A DNA stretch of 64,000 nucleotides from Inia geoffrensis (lineage: Eukaryota > Chordata > Mammalia > Artiodactyla > Iniidae): assembly GCA_036417435.1 (NCBI GenBank), contig CM070900.1:119242315-119306314 (forward strand). Reading direction: 5' to 3'. A program made the translations under genes and the position numbers. The notes below the pieces were generated by a model. The model was given only the letters and a program-made list of their open reading frames with translations. It made no database searches and was not told the DNA's origin. This document shows, one piece after another, positions 1 to 10,215 of this stretch (positions within the stretch are counted from its first letter, which is position 1; the number at the start of each line of letters is the position of its first letter).

Positions 1-54
1 AGATATTCTCTTGTATTTAATTTAAAAAATTTTTAGTGTTTTGCCTTTCAGTTA

Positions 55-365
55 TAATCCAGTTGTAATTGAGTTTTATGTAGGAGAGAGAAAGGCATTC
101 ACTTAAACTATCCACCGCACGTAGGGATAACCAATTTCATAACACAGTTGAAAAGTTTTGTCCTTTCCCTTCTTTTTAGCCATACGAACTTTGTATATAG
201 CAAGTGTCCATAGAACCATAAGTATGTTTCTGGGCTCTTTCATCTGAGCAAGTGCATATTTGTCTACCCTTGTGCCAATATAATATACTGTCTTCATTAC
301 TAAAGTTTCATAATAAATATCCTCTCCAAGATGACAACATAGGTTGTTTCTGACTTTGCTTCTGT
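55..365 (-). repeat. L1 ORF2 fragment (antisense)
   Basis: Read on the minus strand this resembles the L1 ORF2 stretch after the reverse-transcriptase domain: 'agagcccagaaa' is followed by an equivalent of the 'aatggtgttgggaaaactgg' block. An 88-codon open frame on the minus strand (103-369) is this relic and not a host gene. The match is diverged, so this is an old L1. The right edge meets a plus-strand L1 block. Both edges are approximate. Confidence 0.55.
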
Positions 366-371
366 TCACAA

Positions 372-2910
372 GAAGAACAACTAACAGCTATCCAAGAACA
401 AGACACCACTGAGAATATCCTAGAACACAGTGGTGAGGCTAAAGCACTCCCCGTACCACACAGACTAAGACAGACTTCATTAGAAGGAAAGAGAAGGAGC
501 TACACTTTGACACATTGCCTCTCCCACAGGCCAGTGCAGCCTCATATAAAGAGGTTTCCCCTGAACCTCTGGTTCCTCCACTGAGAAAAGAGAACCAAGG
601 TGGGACTACTAGACCACCCCAACATTGTGAGTTGCTTTGCAAGAGCTCCTACTCTGATCTTGTACCACAGGGATTTTGGGGGAATCTGCAGGACTCAAAC
701 ACTGGGAATCTGACTGTGATGGAGAAAAGGGACAAGCTTGCAATAACCAGCACGTGGATCTTTGCTGACTGAGTTCATACCTGCAATGCCCAAATGGTAA
801 TCCTAGCCAATGGCTTTGCTCATCTGCAGAACCAAATTAGGAGCACACTCTTTCTGACCAGAGAACTTTGCAGGGTGCAGACGTGCCTGATTTGGAACCT
901 CAGTTAAGGAGTTCTGCCAGCCTTAGAGCCTGTTTACTCACACCCAGGCAATGAACTCAATCACAACCTCACCCACTGTGGAGAGGATATTCCAGCCCTT
1001 ATCTGACCAGAAGGGCTGCAGTTAACTCCTGGAAGCTGTGCCACCCAGCATCATAAGAGGTGAGTGGGCAGACTTGACAGTTGGCAAAGCAAAGCCAATG
1101 GAAACTTGGAGTGAGGGTCAATGTGAGTTAGACAACAAAGGGCTTTACCAGCTATAAGGCTGCTTCTCTCACTAGGATCATTCAGGAAGTCTATTTTATA
1201 GTCCTGCTCATCGCTGAATACAGCCTTCAGCCTGTCTGACCAGGGAAACTAACTAGAGCACACAGGAAGCTGCATAGTTCATTGAACATCCCTATGTACA
1301 GTGGCACTTGAACAGAGAGCACAGTGCATGGCTTCTGCATTTGCAGAGCAAAACTGGTGGTCCCACCTGACCAGGGAATTCAGTGCACAGTCTGGCCTGA
1401 TTTTGTATAGGCTCAGGGTCCCATCCTGCTGCCTTGCCAGGAAAGGGAAGCTAATTCAGAGCCCCGTCTATTACTGAATATAATACCTAGTCCCAACCAT
1501 CTAGTAAGACTGAAAAGATAATCCAGGCAACTGTGGATCCCATCCTACAGCCTCACTTGGATAGGTTACCAAGCCAGCAGTCCTATCCAACTCTTTTCAG
1601 CCAGTTGCATGCCCCCTCATCCCCATCCTTCAAGCTTAAACAGTTGCTTTGCCCCAAAATAGACGATAATAGCAGGCCCCACCTGCCCAAGGACATTACA
1701 AGCAAACACACCCAGAAACCCCAAACTGAGCTGAGGGTGAAGAACTGCCTTTGCCAAAGGGAATCTGTACAGTTTTGAAGAGCAGCCTGATTACTTAAAT
1801 GCACAGATACCAATGCAAGGAATTAAGGATCACAAAAATATCAGGTATATATGACACTACCAAAGGAAACTAATAAAGCTCCAATAACTCACTCTACAGA
1901 AATGGAGACCTATGAACTGTCAGACAAAGAATTCAGAATAATAATTTTAAGAAAGTTTACTGAACTACAAGAAAACACAGACAACTAAAGAAAAATAAGA
2001 AAACAATGCATGAACAAAGTGAGAAGTTCAATAAGGAAATAGCAACCATAAAAATAAATAAAAAGAGAAATCCTAGAGTTAGAAAATATAATAACTGTAC
2101 TCAAGAACTTAACAGAGAGTTTCAAAAGTAGACTCAAACATGCAGAAGAAGGAATCAATGACCTGGAGGATAGGACATTGGAAATTACCCAGTCAGAGGA
2201 GCAAAAAGAATGAGAGAATGAAAAAAGAGTGAAGAAAGTCCAAAGAAATTACAGAACACAATAAAAACGAATAACATTTGCACTATGGGAATTCCAGAAA
2301 GAGAAGAGAAAGGGACATAAAGTATATTTAAAGCAATAAGTACTGGAAACTTCTTGAATCTGGGGAGAGAAATGGACATCCAGATCCATGAGGCCCAAAG
2401 ATTCTTGAATAAGTTGAACCTGAATAGGGTTACAACAAGATACATTATACTTAAACTGTCAAATGTCAAAGACAAAGAATTTTAAGAACAGTAAGAGAAA
2501 AGAGAGAAGTTACATATGAGGGAGCTCCCATAAGACTGTGGGTGGATTTCTCAATTTAAACTTTTCAGGACAGGAGAGAATAGGTTGACATATTTTAAAA
2601 TATTGAAGGAAAATAACAGTCAACCAAGAATTCTATACTCAACAAAGCTGAGGGAGTTCATTACCACCTGCCTTACAAGAAATGCTAAAGGTAGTTCTTT
2701 GAATGGAAGTAAAAAGAACACAAACTAACAACATAAAACATAAAAAATATATTGTAAATCTCATTGATAATGGTGAATATATAGTCATAGTCAGATTTTG
2801 CAACATGGTAATAGTGGTGCATAATTCATTTACAAATCTAGTTTAAGAGTTTAAAAATTAACATACTAAAGGTAACCATAACTACAATAATCTCTTCTAT
2901 CCAAAGCAAA
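372..2910 (+). repeat. L1M-type 5' UTR, ORF1 relic and start of the inter-ORF region
   Basis: About 1.4 kb of moderately GC-rich sequence with repeated 'gaccaggga'-like motifs has the character of an old L1 (L1M) 5' UTR. From about 1793 it passes into recognisable ORF1 sequence: 'ggaaactaataaagctcc', 'gacaaagaattcagaata', and 'ccataagactgtgggtgg' in the RNA-binding part. ORF1 is broken by many stops and lacks a piece near 2645, where 'caacaaagctg' jumps to 'agggagttcattacc'. The stretch after 2700 matches the ORF1-ORF2 spacer of old L1s. It encodes nothing functional. The 5' UTR part is assigned by character and position; the ORF1 part is assigned by sequence. Confidence 0.7.
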
Positions 2911-3439
2911 GTGGCACAGTAAGACCATTCTAAGGAAAACAGGGAAGGTTTGAGGATGAAAAGTAACAGCAAGTCATGTAAAATGAACTGGATAAAAAGA
3001 GAAATAATACACATGAATATGTTAAGTTATACTGAAATATGAGGATGTTAGATGCATTTTTTTGCCAATTACATCTAATTATTAAAATAAAAAGTACTCT
3101 AGGTGTTCCCTGCGATCTCCCTTCCTGCATGCTTTCTGCTTGAAGTTCCCTTGAGTGTCGCTGGAGAACCACCTTTTCAATTTGGCAAGAGCAGATCCTT
3201 CATGTTTGTAGTTGAATCACTGATCCCCAACAAATACATACCCAGAAACTGCAGCACTCGCTCAGTTCCTTTTCCTCAGATATATGAGTTTCAGCTCTGT
3301 AGGGACTTTATCCCAGCTTCTAAATTTTAATGCTTCCAACTTCTTCCCTTTGTTTCTCACAGCCCTTGGGGTGGAAGTTGCCTTTTGCAGTTGCTACACA
3401 ATATTTGACACAGGGCACCCTTCACTATCCTCTTGATAG
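2911..3439. other. unassigned stretch between L1 blocks
   Basis: I recognise no gene or repeat family here. The 3100-3440 part is less AT-rich and of higher complexity than its surroundings, which suggests an old unrecognised repeat or rearranged L1 end. The short open frames (3103-3330 plus, 2930-3172 minus) have no features of known proteins. Confidence 0.4.
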
Positions 3440-4845
3440 TGTAATGAAACACAGGCATTATCCATTCATCTATTGACAACACTTAGGTTGTTTTCATATC
3501 TTGGCTATTGTAAATAATACTGCAGTGAACAAGGGAGTGCAGATATCTATTTGAGAGCCTGTTTTCATTTCCTCTGGATATATACCCAGAAGCGGAATTG
3601 GAGTACCATATGGTAGTTCTCTTTTTAATTTTTTGAGGAACCTACATACTAGTTTACATAGTGGCTGAGCAAACAGGGCACAAGGGTTCCCTTTTTATCC
3701 ATATCCTTGCCAACACTTGTTATCTCTTGTCTTCTTGATTATAGTCATCCTAACAGGTGTTGTGTGATATCTCCATGTGGTTTTGATTTGCATTTTCCTG
3801 ATGATTAGTGATGTTGAGCATCATTTCATGTACCTGCTGGTCATTTGGTTGTCATCTTTGTGAAAATGTTTATTTAATTCCTCTGCCCATTTTTTAATCA
3901 AATGTTTTGTTGTTGTTGCTGTTCCTGATTTATATGAGTGCTTTATATATTTTGGATGTTAACCCTTATCTGATACATGATTTGCAAATAACTTCTCCCA
4001 TTCTACAGTTTGCCTTTTCATTTTGTTAAATGATTATTTTGCTGTGCAAAAGCTTTTTGTTTGTTGTAGTCTCACTTATTGATTTTTGCATTTGTTGCTT
4101 GTGCTTTGTGGTATAATATCCAAAATATCATTGCCAAGACCAATATCAAGGAGCTTCCTCCGTATGTTTCTTTGTAAGAGTTTCAAGGTATAAGGTTTTA
4201 TGTTTAAGTCTTAAACATTGCAAGTTAATTTTTGCCAGGGGTGTAATATAGGGTCTGATTTCATTTTTCTGTGGTTATCCAATTTTCCCAACACCAGTTG
4301 TTGAAGAGATAGTTCTTTGCCCTTGAGTATTCTTGTTTCCCTTATCAAATATTAGTACACTATATATATGTGGGGATTTAATTCTGAGCTTTCTATTCTG
4401 TTCCACTGATCTATGAGCATATATTTATGCCATTACCAAATTGTCTTAATTACTATAGCTTTGCAGTATATTTCAAAATCAGGAAGTGTGATGCCTCTAG
4501 CACTGTCCTTCTTTCTCAGAATTGCTTTGGCTATCCAGGGTCTTTGTAATCCCACACAAATTTTAAGGTTGTTTATTCTATTTCTATGGAAAATGCCATT
4601 GGAATTTTGATAGGGATTGTGTTGAATTTTAGATGGCTTTGGATAGGATGTCCATTTCAACAATATTAATTCTTCCTATCTATAAACTCAGGATATTCTT
4701 CCATTTGTTTTTGTCTTTTTCAATTTTTTTTCATATCAAGTTTTGTAGTTTTCTTTGCATAGATCTTTCACTTTCTTGGTTAAATTTATTTCTAAGATTT
4801 TATTGTTTTTGATGCCATTGTGAGTGAGATAGTTTTCTTTATTTC
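3440..4845 (-). repeat. L1 ORF2 3' part, minus strand (one arm of an inverted L1)
   Basis: The plus strand reads as antisense L1 ORF2 from near its 3' end ('ttggctattgtaaataat', 'tatacccagaagcggaatt', 'ttgatttgcattttcctgat') back to the end of the reverse-transcriptase domain ('gttttctttatttct'). No ORF2 end, 3' UTR or poly(T) is present on the left, so the 3' end has been lost. The right edge abuts, at about 4845/4846, a plus-strand L1 block holding the preceding part of ORF2, as expected of a twin-primed, 5'-inverted insertion. It is heavily mutated. Confidence 0.85.
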
Positions 4846-5845
4846 TGCAAATATGTGGAAATCAAACAATACACTACTGAACAACTGATGGATTAAAGAA
4901 GAAGTTTTTAAAATTTAAAGGGAAATTTAAAATATCTCAAAACAATGAAAATGGAAACACAGTATACTATGGGATGCTGCCAAAGAAGTTCTGAGAGGGA
5001 TGTTTAAAGGAATAAATGTGCATATTAAGAAAAGAGGAAGATCTCAAATAAACAACTTAATTTATACCTCAAGGAACTCAAAAAAGAACAAACTGAGCCC
5101 AAAGTTAGGAGAAGGAAGGAAATGTTAAGAATCAGAGAGGAAATAAAGAAATAGAGACCAGAAAAGCAATATAAAAGATCGACAAATCTGAAAGCTGTTT
5201 TTTCAAAAAAATAAACAAAATTTACAAACCTTTAGCTACACTAACTTCTTAGAAAAAAAGGAAGATAAATAAATAAATTCAGAAATGAAAGAGGAGACAT
5301 TACAACTGATACCACAGAAATACATAGGATCATGAGACTACTATGTACATTTTTATGCCAACAAATGGATAACCTATAAGTCAATAAATTCCTAGAAACA
5401 TACAACTACCAAGACTGAATCAGGAAGAAATAGAAAATCTGAACAGACCAATAATGAGTAAGGAGATACGATTAGTAATCAAAAGCCTCTCAACACAGAA
5501 AAAAACAGGGTTAAATGCCTTTGCTAGTGAATTCTGTGAAACATTTAAAGAAGAATCAATGCCAAGTGTTCTCAAACTCTTCCAAAATGTGAGGAGGAGG
5601 GGTCACTTCCAAACTCATTTTAAGAAGCCAGCATTACCCTGATACCAAAATCAGATAAGGACACTACTAAAAAAGAAAACTATAGACCATTTTATCTGAT
5701 AAATATAGATGCAAAAATTCTTAACAAAATATTAGCAAACCAAATTGGGCAATATCTTAAAAAGATTATAACCATGACCAAGTGGGATTTAACCCTGGGA
5801 TACAAATCAATAAATATGATATACCACATTAATAGAATGACAAAT

Positions 5846-5849
<4 letters not shown>

Positions 5850-5913
<64 letters not shown>

Positions 5914-5920
5914 CACATAT
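5850..5920. repeat. (TG)n(TA)n(CA)n microsatellite with inverted symmetry
   Basis: A GT run is followed by about 40 bases of AT alternation and then a short GC/AC run, all inside L1 ORF2. The GT run and the terminal AC run are complementary, so the tract can fold on itself around its AT centre. Confidence 0.95.
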
Positions 5921-6040
5921 ATAATCATCTCAATAGACACAGAATAAGCATTTGAAAAAATTCAATATTCTTTCATGATAAAAACCCTCAACAAATTGGG
6001 TATAGAAGGAACATACCTCAGCATAATAAATGCCATATAT

Positions 6041-6577
6041 CAGCGGTCCCCAACGTTTTTGGTACCAGGGACTGGTTTCATGGAAGACAATTTTTTCATG
6101 GACCAGGGGTGGGCAGGAATGGTTTCGGGGTGATCCAAGTGCATTACAATTTTTGTGCACTTTATTTCTATTATTATTACATTGTAACATGTAATGAAAT
6201 AATTATACAACTCACCATAATGCAGAATCTATGGGAGCTTTGAGCTTGTTTTCCTGCAACTAGATGGTCCCATCTGGGGGTGATGGGACCACCTCAGCTG
6301 CACCTCAGATCATCAGGCATTAGATTCTCATAAGGAACATGCAACCTAGATCCCTCACATGTGCAGTTCACAGTAGGGTTCAAGCTCCTGTGAGAATCTA
6401 ATGCCACCACTGATCTGACAGGAGGCGGAGCTCAGGTGATGGGGAGCAATGGGGAGTGGCTGTAAATACAGATGAAGCTTCACTTGCTTGCCCCCTGCTC
6501 ACCTTTTGCAGTACGGCCCAGTTCCTAACAGGCCATGGACCAGTACCGGTCCATGGCCCAGAGGTTGGTGACCCCTG
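6041..6577. mobile_element. non-autonomous hAT-Charlie transposon, MER1-like
   Basis: This 537-bp element is inserted in L1 sequence. Its ends, 'cagcggtccccaac' and 'gttggtgacccctg', are imperfect terminal inverted repeats (12 of 14 positions). It is flanked by a perfect 8-bp direct repeat 'ccatatat' at 6033-6040 and 6578-6585, the duplication length typical of hAT transposons. The interior holds 'ggtaccagggactggtttca' and 'cggtccatggcccagaggtt', as in the MER1 family derived from Charlie. There is no transposase frame. The family name is from memory; the boundaries are directly visible. Confidence 0.88.
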
Positions 6578-6945
6578 CCATATATGATAACACATAGCTA
6601 GCATCATGCTCAACATTGGAAGATTAAAACTTTACCTCTTATATCAGGAACAATACAAGAATGCCCACTCTTACCACTCTTATTCAACATATTACTGGAA
6701 ATCCCAGCTAGAGCAATTAATTAGTCAAGACAAAAAATAAAGGCATACAAATTGAAAGGAAGTAAAATTATTATTATTTGCAGATGAAATGATCTTATAT
6801 ATAGAAAATCCTAAAGACTCAAACAAAACACTATTGGAACTAATCAATGAATTCAGTAAAGTTGCAGGGTATATAATCAACATATAGAAATTGGTGGCAT
6901 TTCTATACAATAACAAAAAAAAAATCTGACAAATAAATAAAATGA

Positions 6946-7706
6946 TAATATCTGGAGAAAAGAGCTTTATGTCTTACGGTTTTTACTACTTTTTTCATTT
7001 TTATATGCATTCTACAGAAATAATGCATTTGAAAAATCATTTTCATATATTTTGAAACAGTGCATGGGTTTTCTGTATAGAGCATTCACATTTTTCTGAA
7101 AATATTTATTCCTAACCTTATTAATAAATCTTACTGTACTCCCTCAGCATTCTTCCTAAATAACTCTTGACATATACAATTAAAGAAAGAACTATAGTTA
7201 ATTAGATGCCAAGGGTTAACTACATATTAAGTAGTAATTTGAGTAGACTATTCTTGGGTCATTAAATATATTCTGAATCAATATGTATTAAAAGCAATTA
7301 AATGTATACTTGATTAATATACAGTATGTCAAATATATATTAGTGAATGTAATTATACATTTTTCTACTCAGACTTAATATTCAGGTTTGTTTCAGGCTA
7401 CTGTTTATTTTTAAATTTCCCTGGATGTTTTTCTTTAAAAGTCTCATTGGGTTTTATTATATAGTCAGATTATGGTAAAACTGTAATTTTTTATGAAAAT
7501 TTACTATCTTATTTGTTCAATACATTTATTTAACAACAATTTATATTCTTACAATTCAACTTAAGTTAAAATAAACAAACAGGGAGATGCATATATAAGA
7601 AAGAAGTCTATTAAATTACTTGAACCAAAGAGACGTTATTCTGTATGCGCAGAATTCCACACTGAATTCTTGGTTTAGAGCATAGTACTTTTTAAATATA
7701 ATAATA
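6946..7706. other. AT-rich unique stretch
   Basis: I see no gene, RNA or recognised repeat. The sequence is strongly AT-rich with only short, chance open frames. Confidence 0.5.
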
Positions 7707-7873
7707 CAGTAGACCCTTGAATGACACAGGTTTGAACTGTGCAGGTCCAATTATATGTGAATTTTTTTAGTAAATACATATTACAGTAGTACATGATCTG
7801 TAAAATTACATGTAGGTTTTCAACAGCTCAGGGGTCAGTGTCCCTAACCCCCAAGTTGTTCAAGAGTCAGCTA
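7707..7873. mobile_element. MER2-like Tigger DNA transposon (internally deleted)
   Basis: It starts 'cagtagacccttgaatgaca', preceded by TA, and ends near 'gttgttcaagagtcagct', followed by AT-rich sequence. These are the imperfect terminal inverted repeats of MER2 (TcMar-Tigger family). The phrases 'ggtttgaactgtgcaggtcc' and 'gtgtccctaacccccaagtt' are diagnostic of both ends. Only about 167 bp remain, so most of the family's interior is missing. It encodes no protein. Confidence 0.82.
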
Positions 7874-8380
7874 TATAACACAAAAAGACTAAATTGGAAA
7901 ACAACAAAATAACATATAGCAAAATTTACCTGTTGTAAATTTAAATTCATAAAGGGAAATATAAAGATATATAATTTTATATGAATGTGTTTGTGTATAT
8001 TTGTGTCGATTTCAATATTGTCATTTAGAGAGATATGAGGAAATTGAAGAAACTGAATCTTTTGTTGAATGATCCATATTTTACACAGTTAATAAAAGGC
8101 ACCCTTATGGTATGTAAACTATTGCTTCTTAGAGAGTATACATTATTTCTTTGAATGGCAAGGTAATTGAAGAAAAGATTTGTCATCTGTGTAAAAAATC
8201 CTGTATTAAAGTTATATTGTATTGAATCATTTTCCCCTGATGTTTAAATGAAAAAGATCTCTTACAGCAAATTTCTTTAGGGAGAATCTAGCTTAGTCTC
8301 ATACCTGCTAAACTATAAAACTGCTCCCGTCTACTGTAAAGAGATAAATCTCTTCCTTGCAGGTTTATTGTGAGGATTAA
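7874..8380. other. AT-rich unique stretch
   Basis: No gene or recognised repeat. It ends in the pre-insertion copy of a SINE target site. Confidence 0.45.
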
Positions 8381-8396
8381 AGAGATAAGATATTTA

Positions 8397-8610
8397 GGGC
8401 TTCCCTGGTGGCACAGTGGTTGAGTCCGCCTGCTGATGCAGGGGACATGGGTTCGTGCCCCGGTCTGGGAAGATCCCACATGCCGTGGAGCAGCTGGGCC
8501 CGTGAGCCATGGCCGCTGAGCCTGCGCGTCTGGAGCCTGTGCTCCGCAACGGGAGAGGCCACAACAGTGAGAGGCCCGCGTACTGCAAAAAAAAAAAAAA
8601 AAAAAAAAAA
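8397..8610 (+). mobile_element. CHR-2-type SINE, copy 1 (young)
   Basis: This is a tRNA-Glu-derived cetacean SINE: 'cttccctggtgg' head, tRNA-like B box 'gggttcgtgcccc', CpG-rich body and an uninterrupted A tail of about 25 bases. It is flanked by a perfect 16-17 bp target duplication ('agagataagatatttag', 8381-8397 and 8611-8627). The perfect duplication and pure A tail point to a relatively recent L1-mediated insertion. The head has lost two bases ('ttgagtccgcc' where most copies read 'ttgagagtccgcc'). Confidence 0.96.
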
Positions 8611-8675
8611 AGAGATAAGATATTTAGAGAATCTAATACAATATCTGTCTACAGATGGCAATCCCTCAGGAATTT

Positions 8676-8885
8676 TTTAAAAATTTATATTGAAATATAG
8701 TTGATTTACAATGTTGTGTTAGTTTCAGGGGTACAGCAAATTATTCAGATAGATAGATATAAAGATGTATATATATACACCTATCTAAAAATTAATATAT
8801 ATATATTCCATTATAGGTTATTACAAGATATTGAGTATAGTTCCCTGTGCTATAGGTAGATCTCTTCCTCTTTCCACTTCACATC
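8676..8885 (-). repeat. L1 3' UTR fragment
   Basis: 'atagttgatttacaatgttg', 'gttagtttcag' and 'ggttattacaagatattgag' match the antisense of a cetartiodactyl L1 3' UTR. It is interrupted by an AT/GATA-rich microsatellite at about 8745-8810. The fragment is non-coding. Confidence 0.75.
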
Positions 8886-9560
8886 AGGGAGAGATAGCCT
8901 GCAGACCACAAGATGAGGAAAAGTCATTTCTTGTCATATAGTAAAGGAGTATCATGAACATTTTAGTGCTATTTTGAATGAAAATTTTAATATTCCTTCT
9001 TGGCAAAAGATGAATATACCTATGTTCCCATATATGTCATTCCCCTTTGCTTTATTTTACTTTATTTATAGAAAAGATGCTAGCAAATACTATGACAGTT
9101 TATAGAAAAAGAAACAGTTCTTCAATCCATCCATTGACAAAATTGATAGCATTTACTTTCGGATTTATAGACAAAATTAAGTCCTAAATGTTTTTCAGTA
9201 AGGATGATTCTAGAGCTAAAAATGAATTAACAACACATTTGCATTATTATAAGTTTGTGAACAATTTTCACAACACATCAAAGCAATGTGTCAAGGGATT
9301 TCTTCTTTTCAGATACAGAGAATCTACTACCTCTAAGCTATTATTCCCTAACACTTCATCAATTCGTCAAGTCATGCTAGAAATGATTGCTTCACAAATG
9401 AAACATAAGTTCCCAATAGAATTTCTTGCCCCCGTGTCAACCCAGGGCTTTGAAAAGCTTTATTTTTCTTTTCTGTTTTAAGGAGATTCTATACCTTCAT
9501 TACTAGCACCATTTTATTCCATTCATTTATTTAGTCTACTTTTATTATTTTTATTGCATC
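8886..9560. other. AT-rich unique stretch with a 97-codon chance frame
   Basis: The plus-strand open frame at 9188-9481 has no recognisable domain or signal peptide and low-complexity AT-driven composition. I treat it as non-coding. Confidence 0.5.
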
Positions 9561-10215
9561 AGGGAAATGCAAATTAAAATCACAATGTAATATAACTATA
9601 GACTTACTATGAAGTCTATAATGAAAAAAAAACTGACAATACCAAGATTTTAGTGAGGAAGTGGAGAAATTAGAATCCTCAGTCACTGCTGATGGAAACG
9701 TAAAATCATATACAATTGGCCACATGGGGTCCACATCCGTGGATCTGGAGTACTACGCTATTTTATATAAGGGATTTGAGCATCCAAAGCTTTTGGTATC
9801 CATGGGATTCCTGGAACCAATACCCCCTGTTGGCACCAACTGCCAGCTGTAGGCACTTTGAAACAGTTTTGTAGTTTCTTAAAAAGTAAAACCCAAACTT
9901 TGCAAATAACCCAACAATTTCACTAATAGGTATTTCCCCAGGGAATTGAAAATTCATATGCACAAGGAAAAAATAATCCTGAAAAATGTTTTAGTGGCTT
10001 TATTCTTTATCCACAAAAGCTGCGAAGAATCAAAAGCTCCTTCCACAGGTAAATAGATAAACAAATTGTGTTAAATATATAAAATGGAATACCAATCATC
10101 AATAAAAAAAGAATGGACTACTATTATCATGCCATATGTGCTATGTGGTACATATATTATAACACAAATTAACCTCAGAAACATTATGTTGAAGTGAAAG
10201 ATGCCAGACTCAAAT
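9561..10215 (+). repeat. old L1 ORF2 3' region, interrupted by a Tigger fragment
   Basis: 'gggaaatgcaaattaaaatc' and 'aaccccaacaatt'-like phrases, then the degraded 'aatggaataccaatcatc' and 'atgttgaagtgaaagatgcc' blocks, follow the order of the ORF2 3' end and early 3' region of L1M elements. About 125 bp of Tigger sequence split it at about 9724-9849. It is non-coding. Confidence 0.72.
9724..9849. mobile_element. Tigger-family DNA transposon fragment
   Basis: 'tactacgctattttatataa' and 'gggatttgagcatccaaagc', followed by 'cctggaaccaataccccctg', match the terminal part of a Tigger/MER2-class element. The left end has 'cacatccgtggatctgg', a piece of the opposite terminus, so the interior is deleted. 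It sits inside L1 ORF2 sequence. The exact ends are eroded. Confidence 0.7.

Larger units (their letters stand above)
4846..6945 (+). repeat. L1 ORF2 central part, plus strand (inverted arm)
   Basis: This is sense-strand L1 ORF2 from the end of the endonuclease region ('aatatgtggaaatcaaac') through the reverse-transcriptase domain to the point corresponding to 'ctatacactaacaatgaac' in better-preserved L1s. It is interrupted by a hAT element at 6041-6577 and a TG/TA microsatellite at 5850-5920. The L1 resumes in register on the far side of the hAT element ('gccatatat' to 'gataacacatagc'). Its right end falls at the same ORF2 position at which the neighbouring minus-strand arm begins. It has many stops and no coding capacity. 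Confidence 0.85.

Noticed and set aside
103..369. 88-codon minus-strand frame as a host gene
   Set aside because: The nucleotide sequence follows a diverged L1 ORF2 segment.
8397..8470. A functional tRNA-Glu gene
   Set aside because: The tRNA-like head belongs to the SINE. It is diverged and fused to the SINE body, as in the seven other copies.
8288..8700. Several overlapping 60-94 codon frames
   Set aside because: They are translations of a CHR SINE. The same peptides recur at every other SINE copy in the window.
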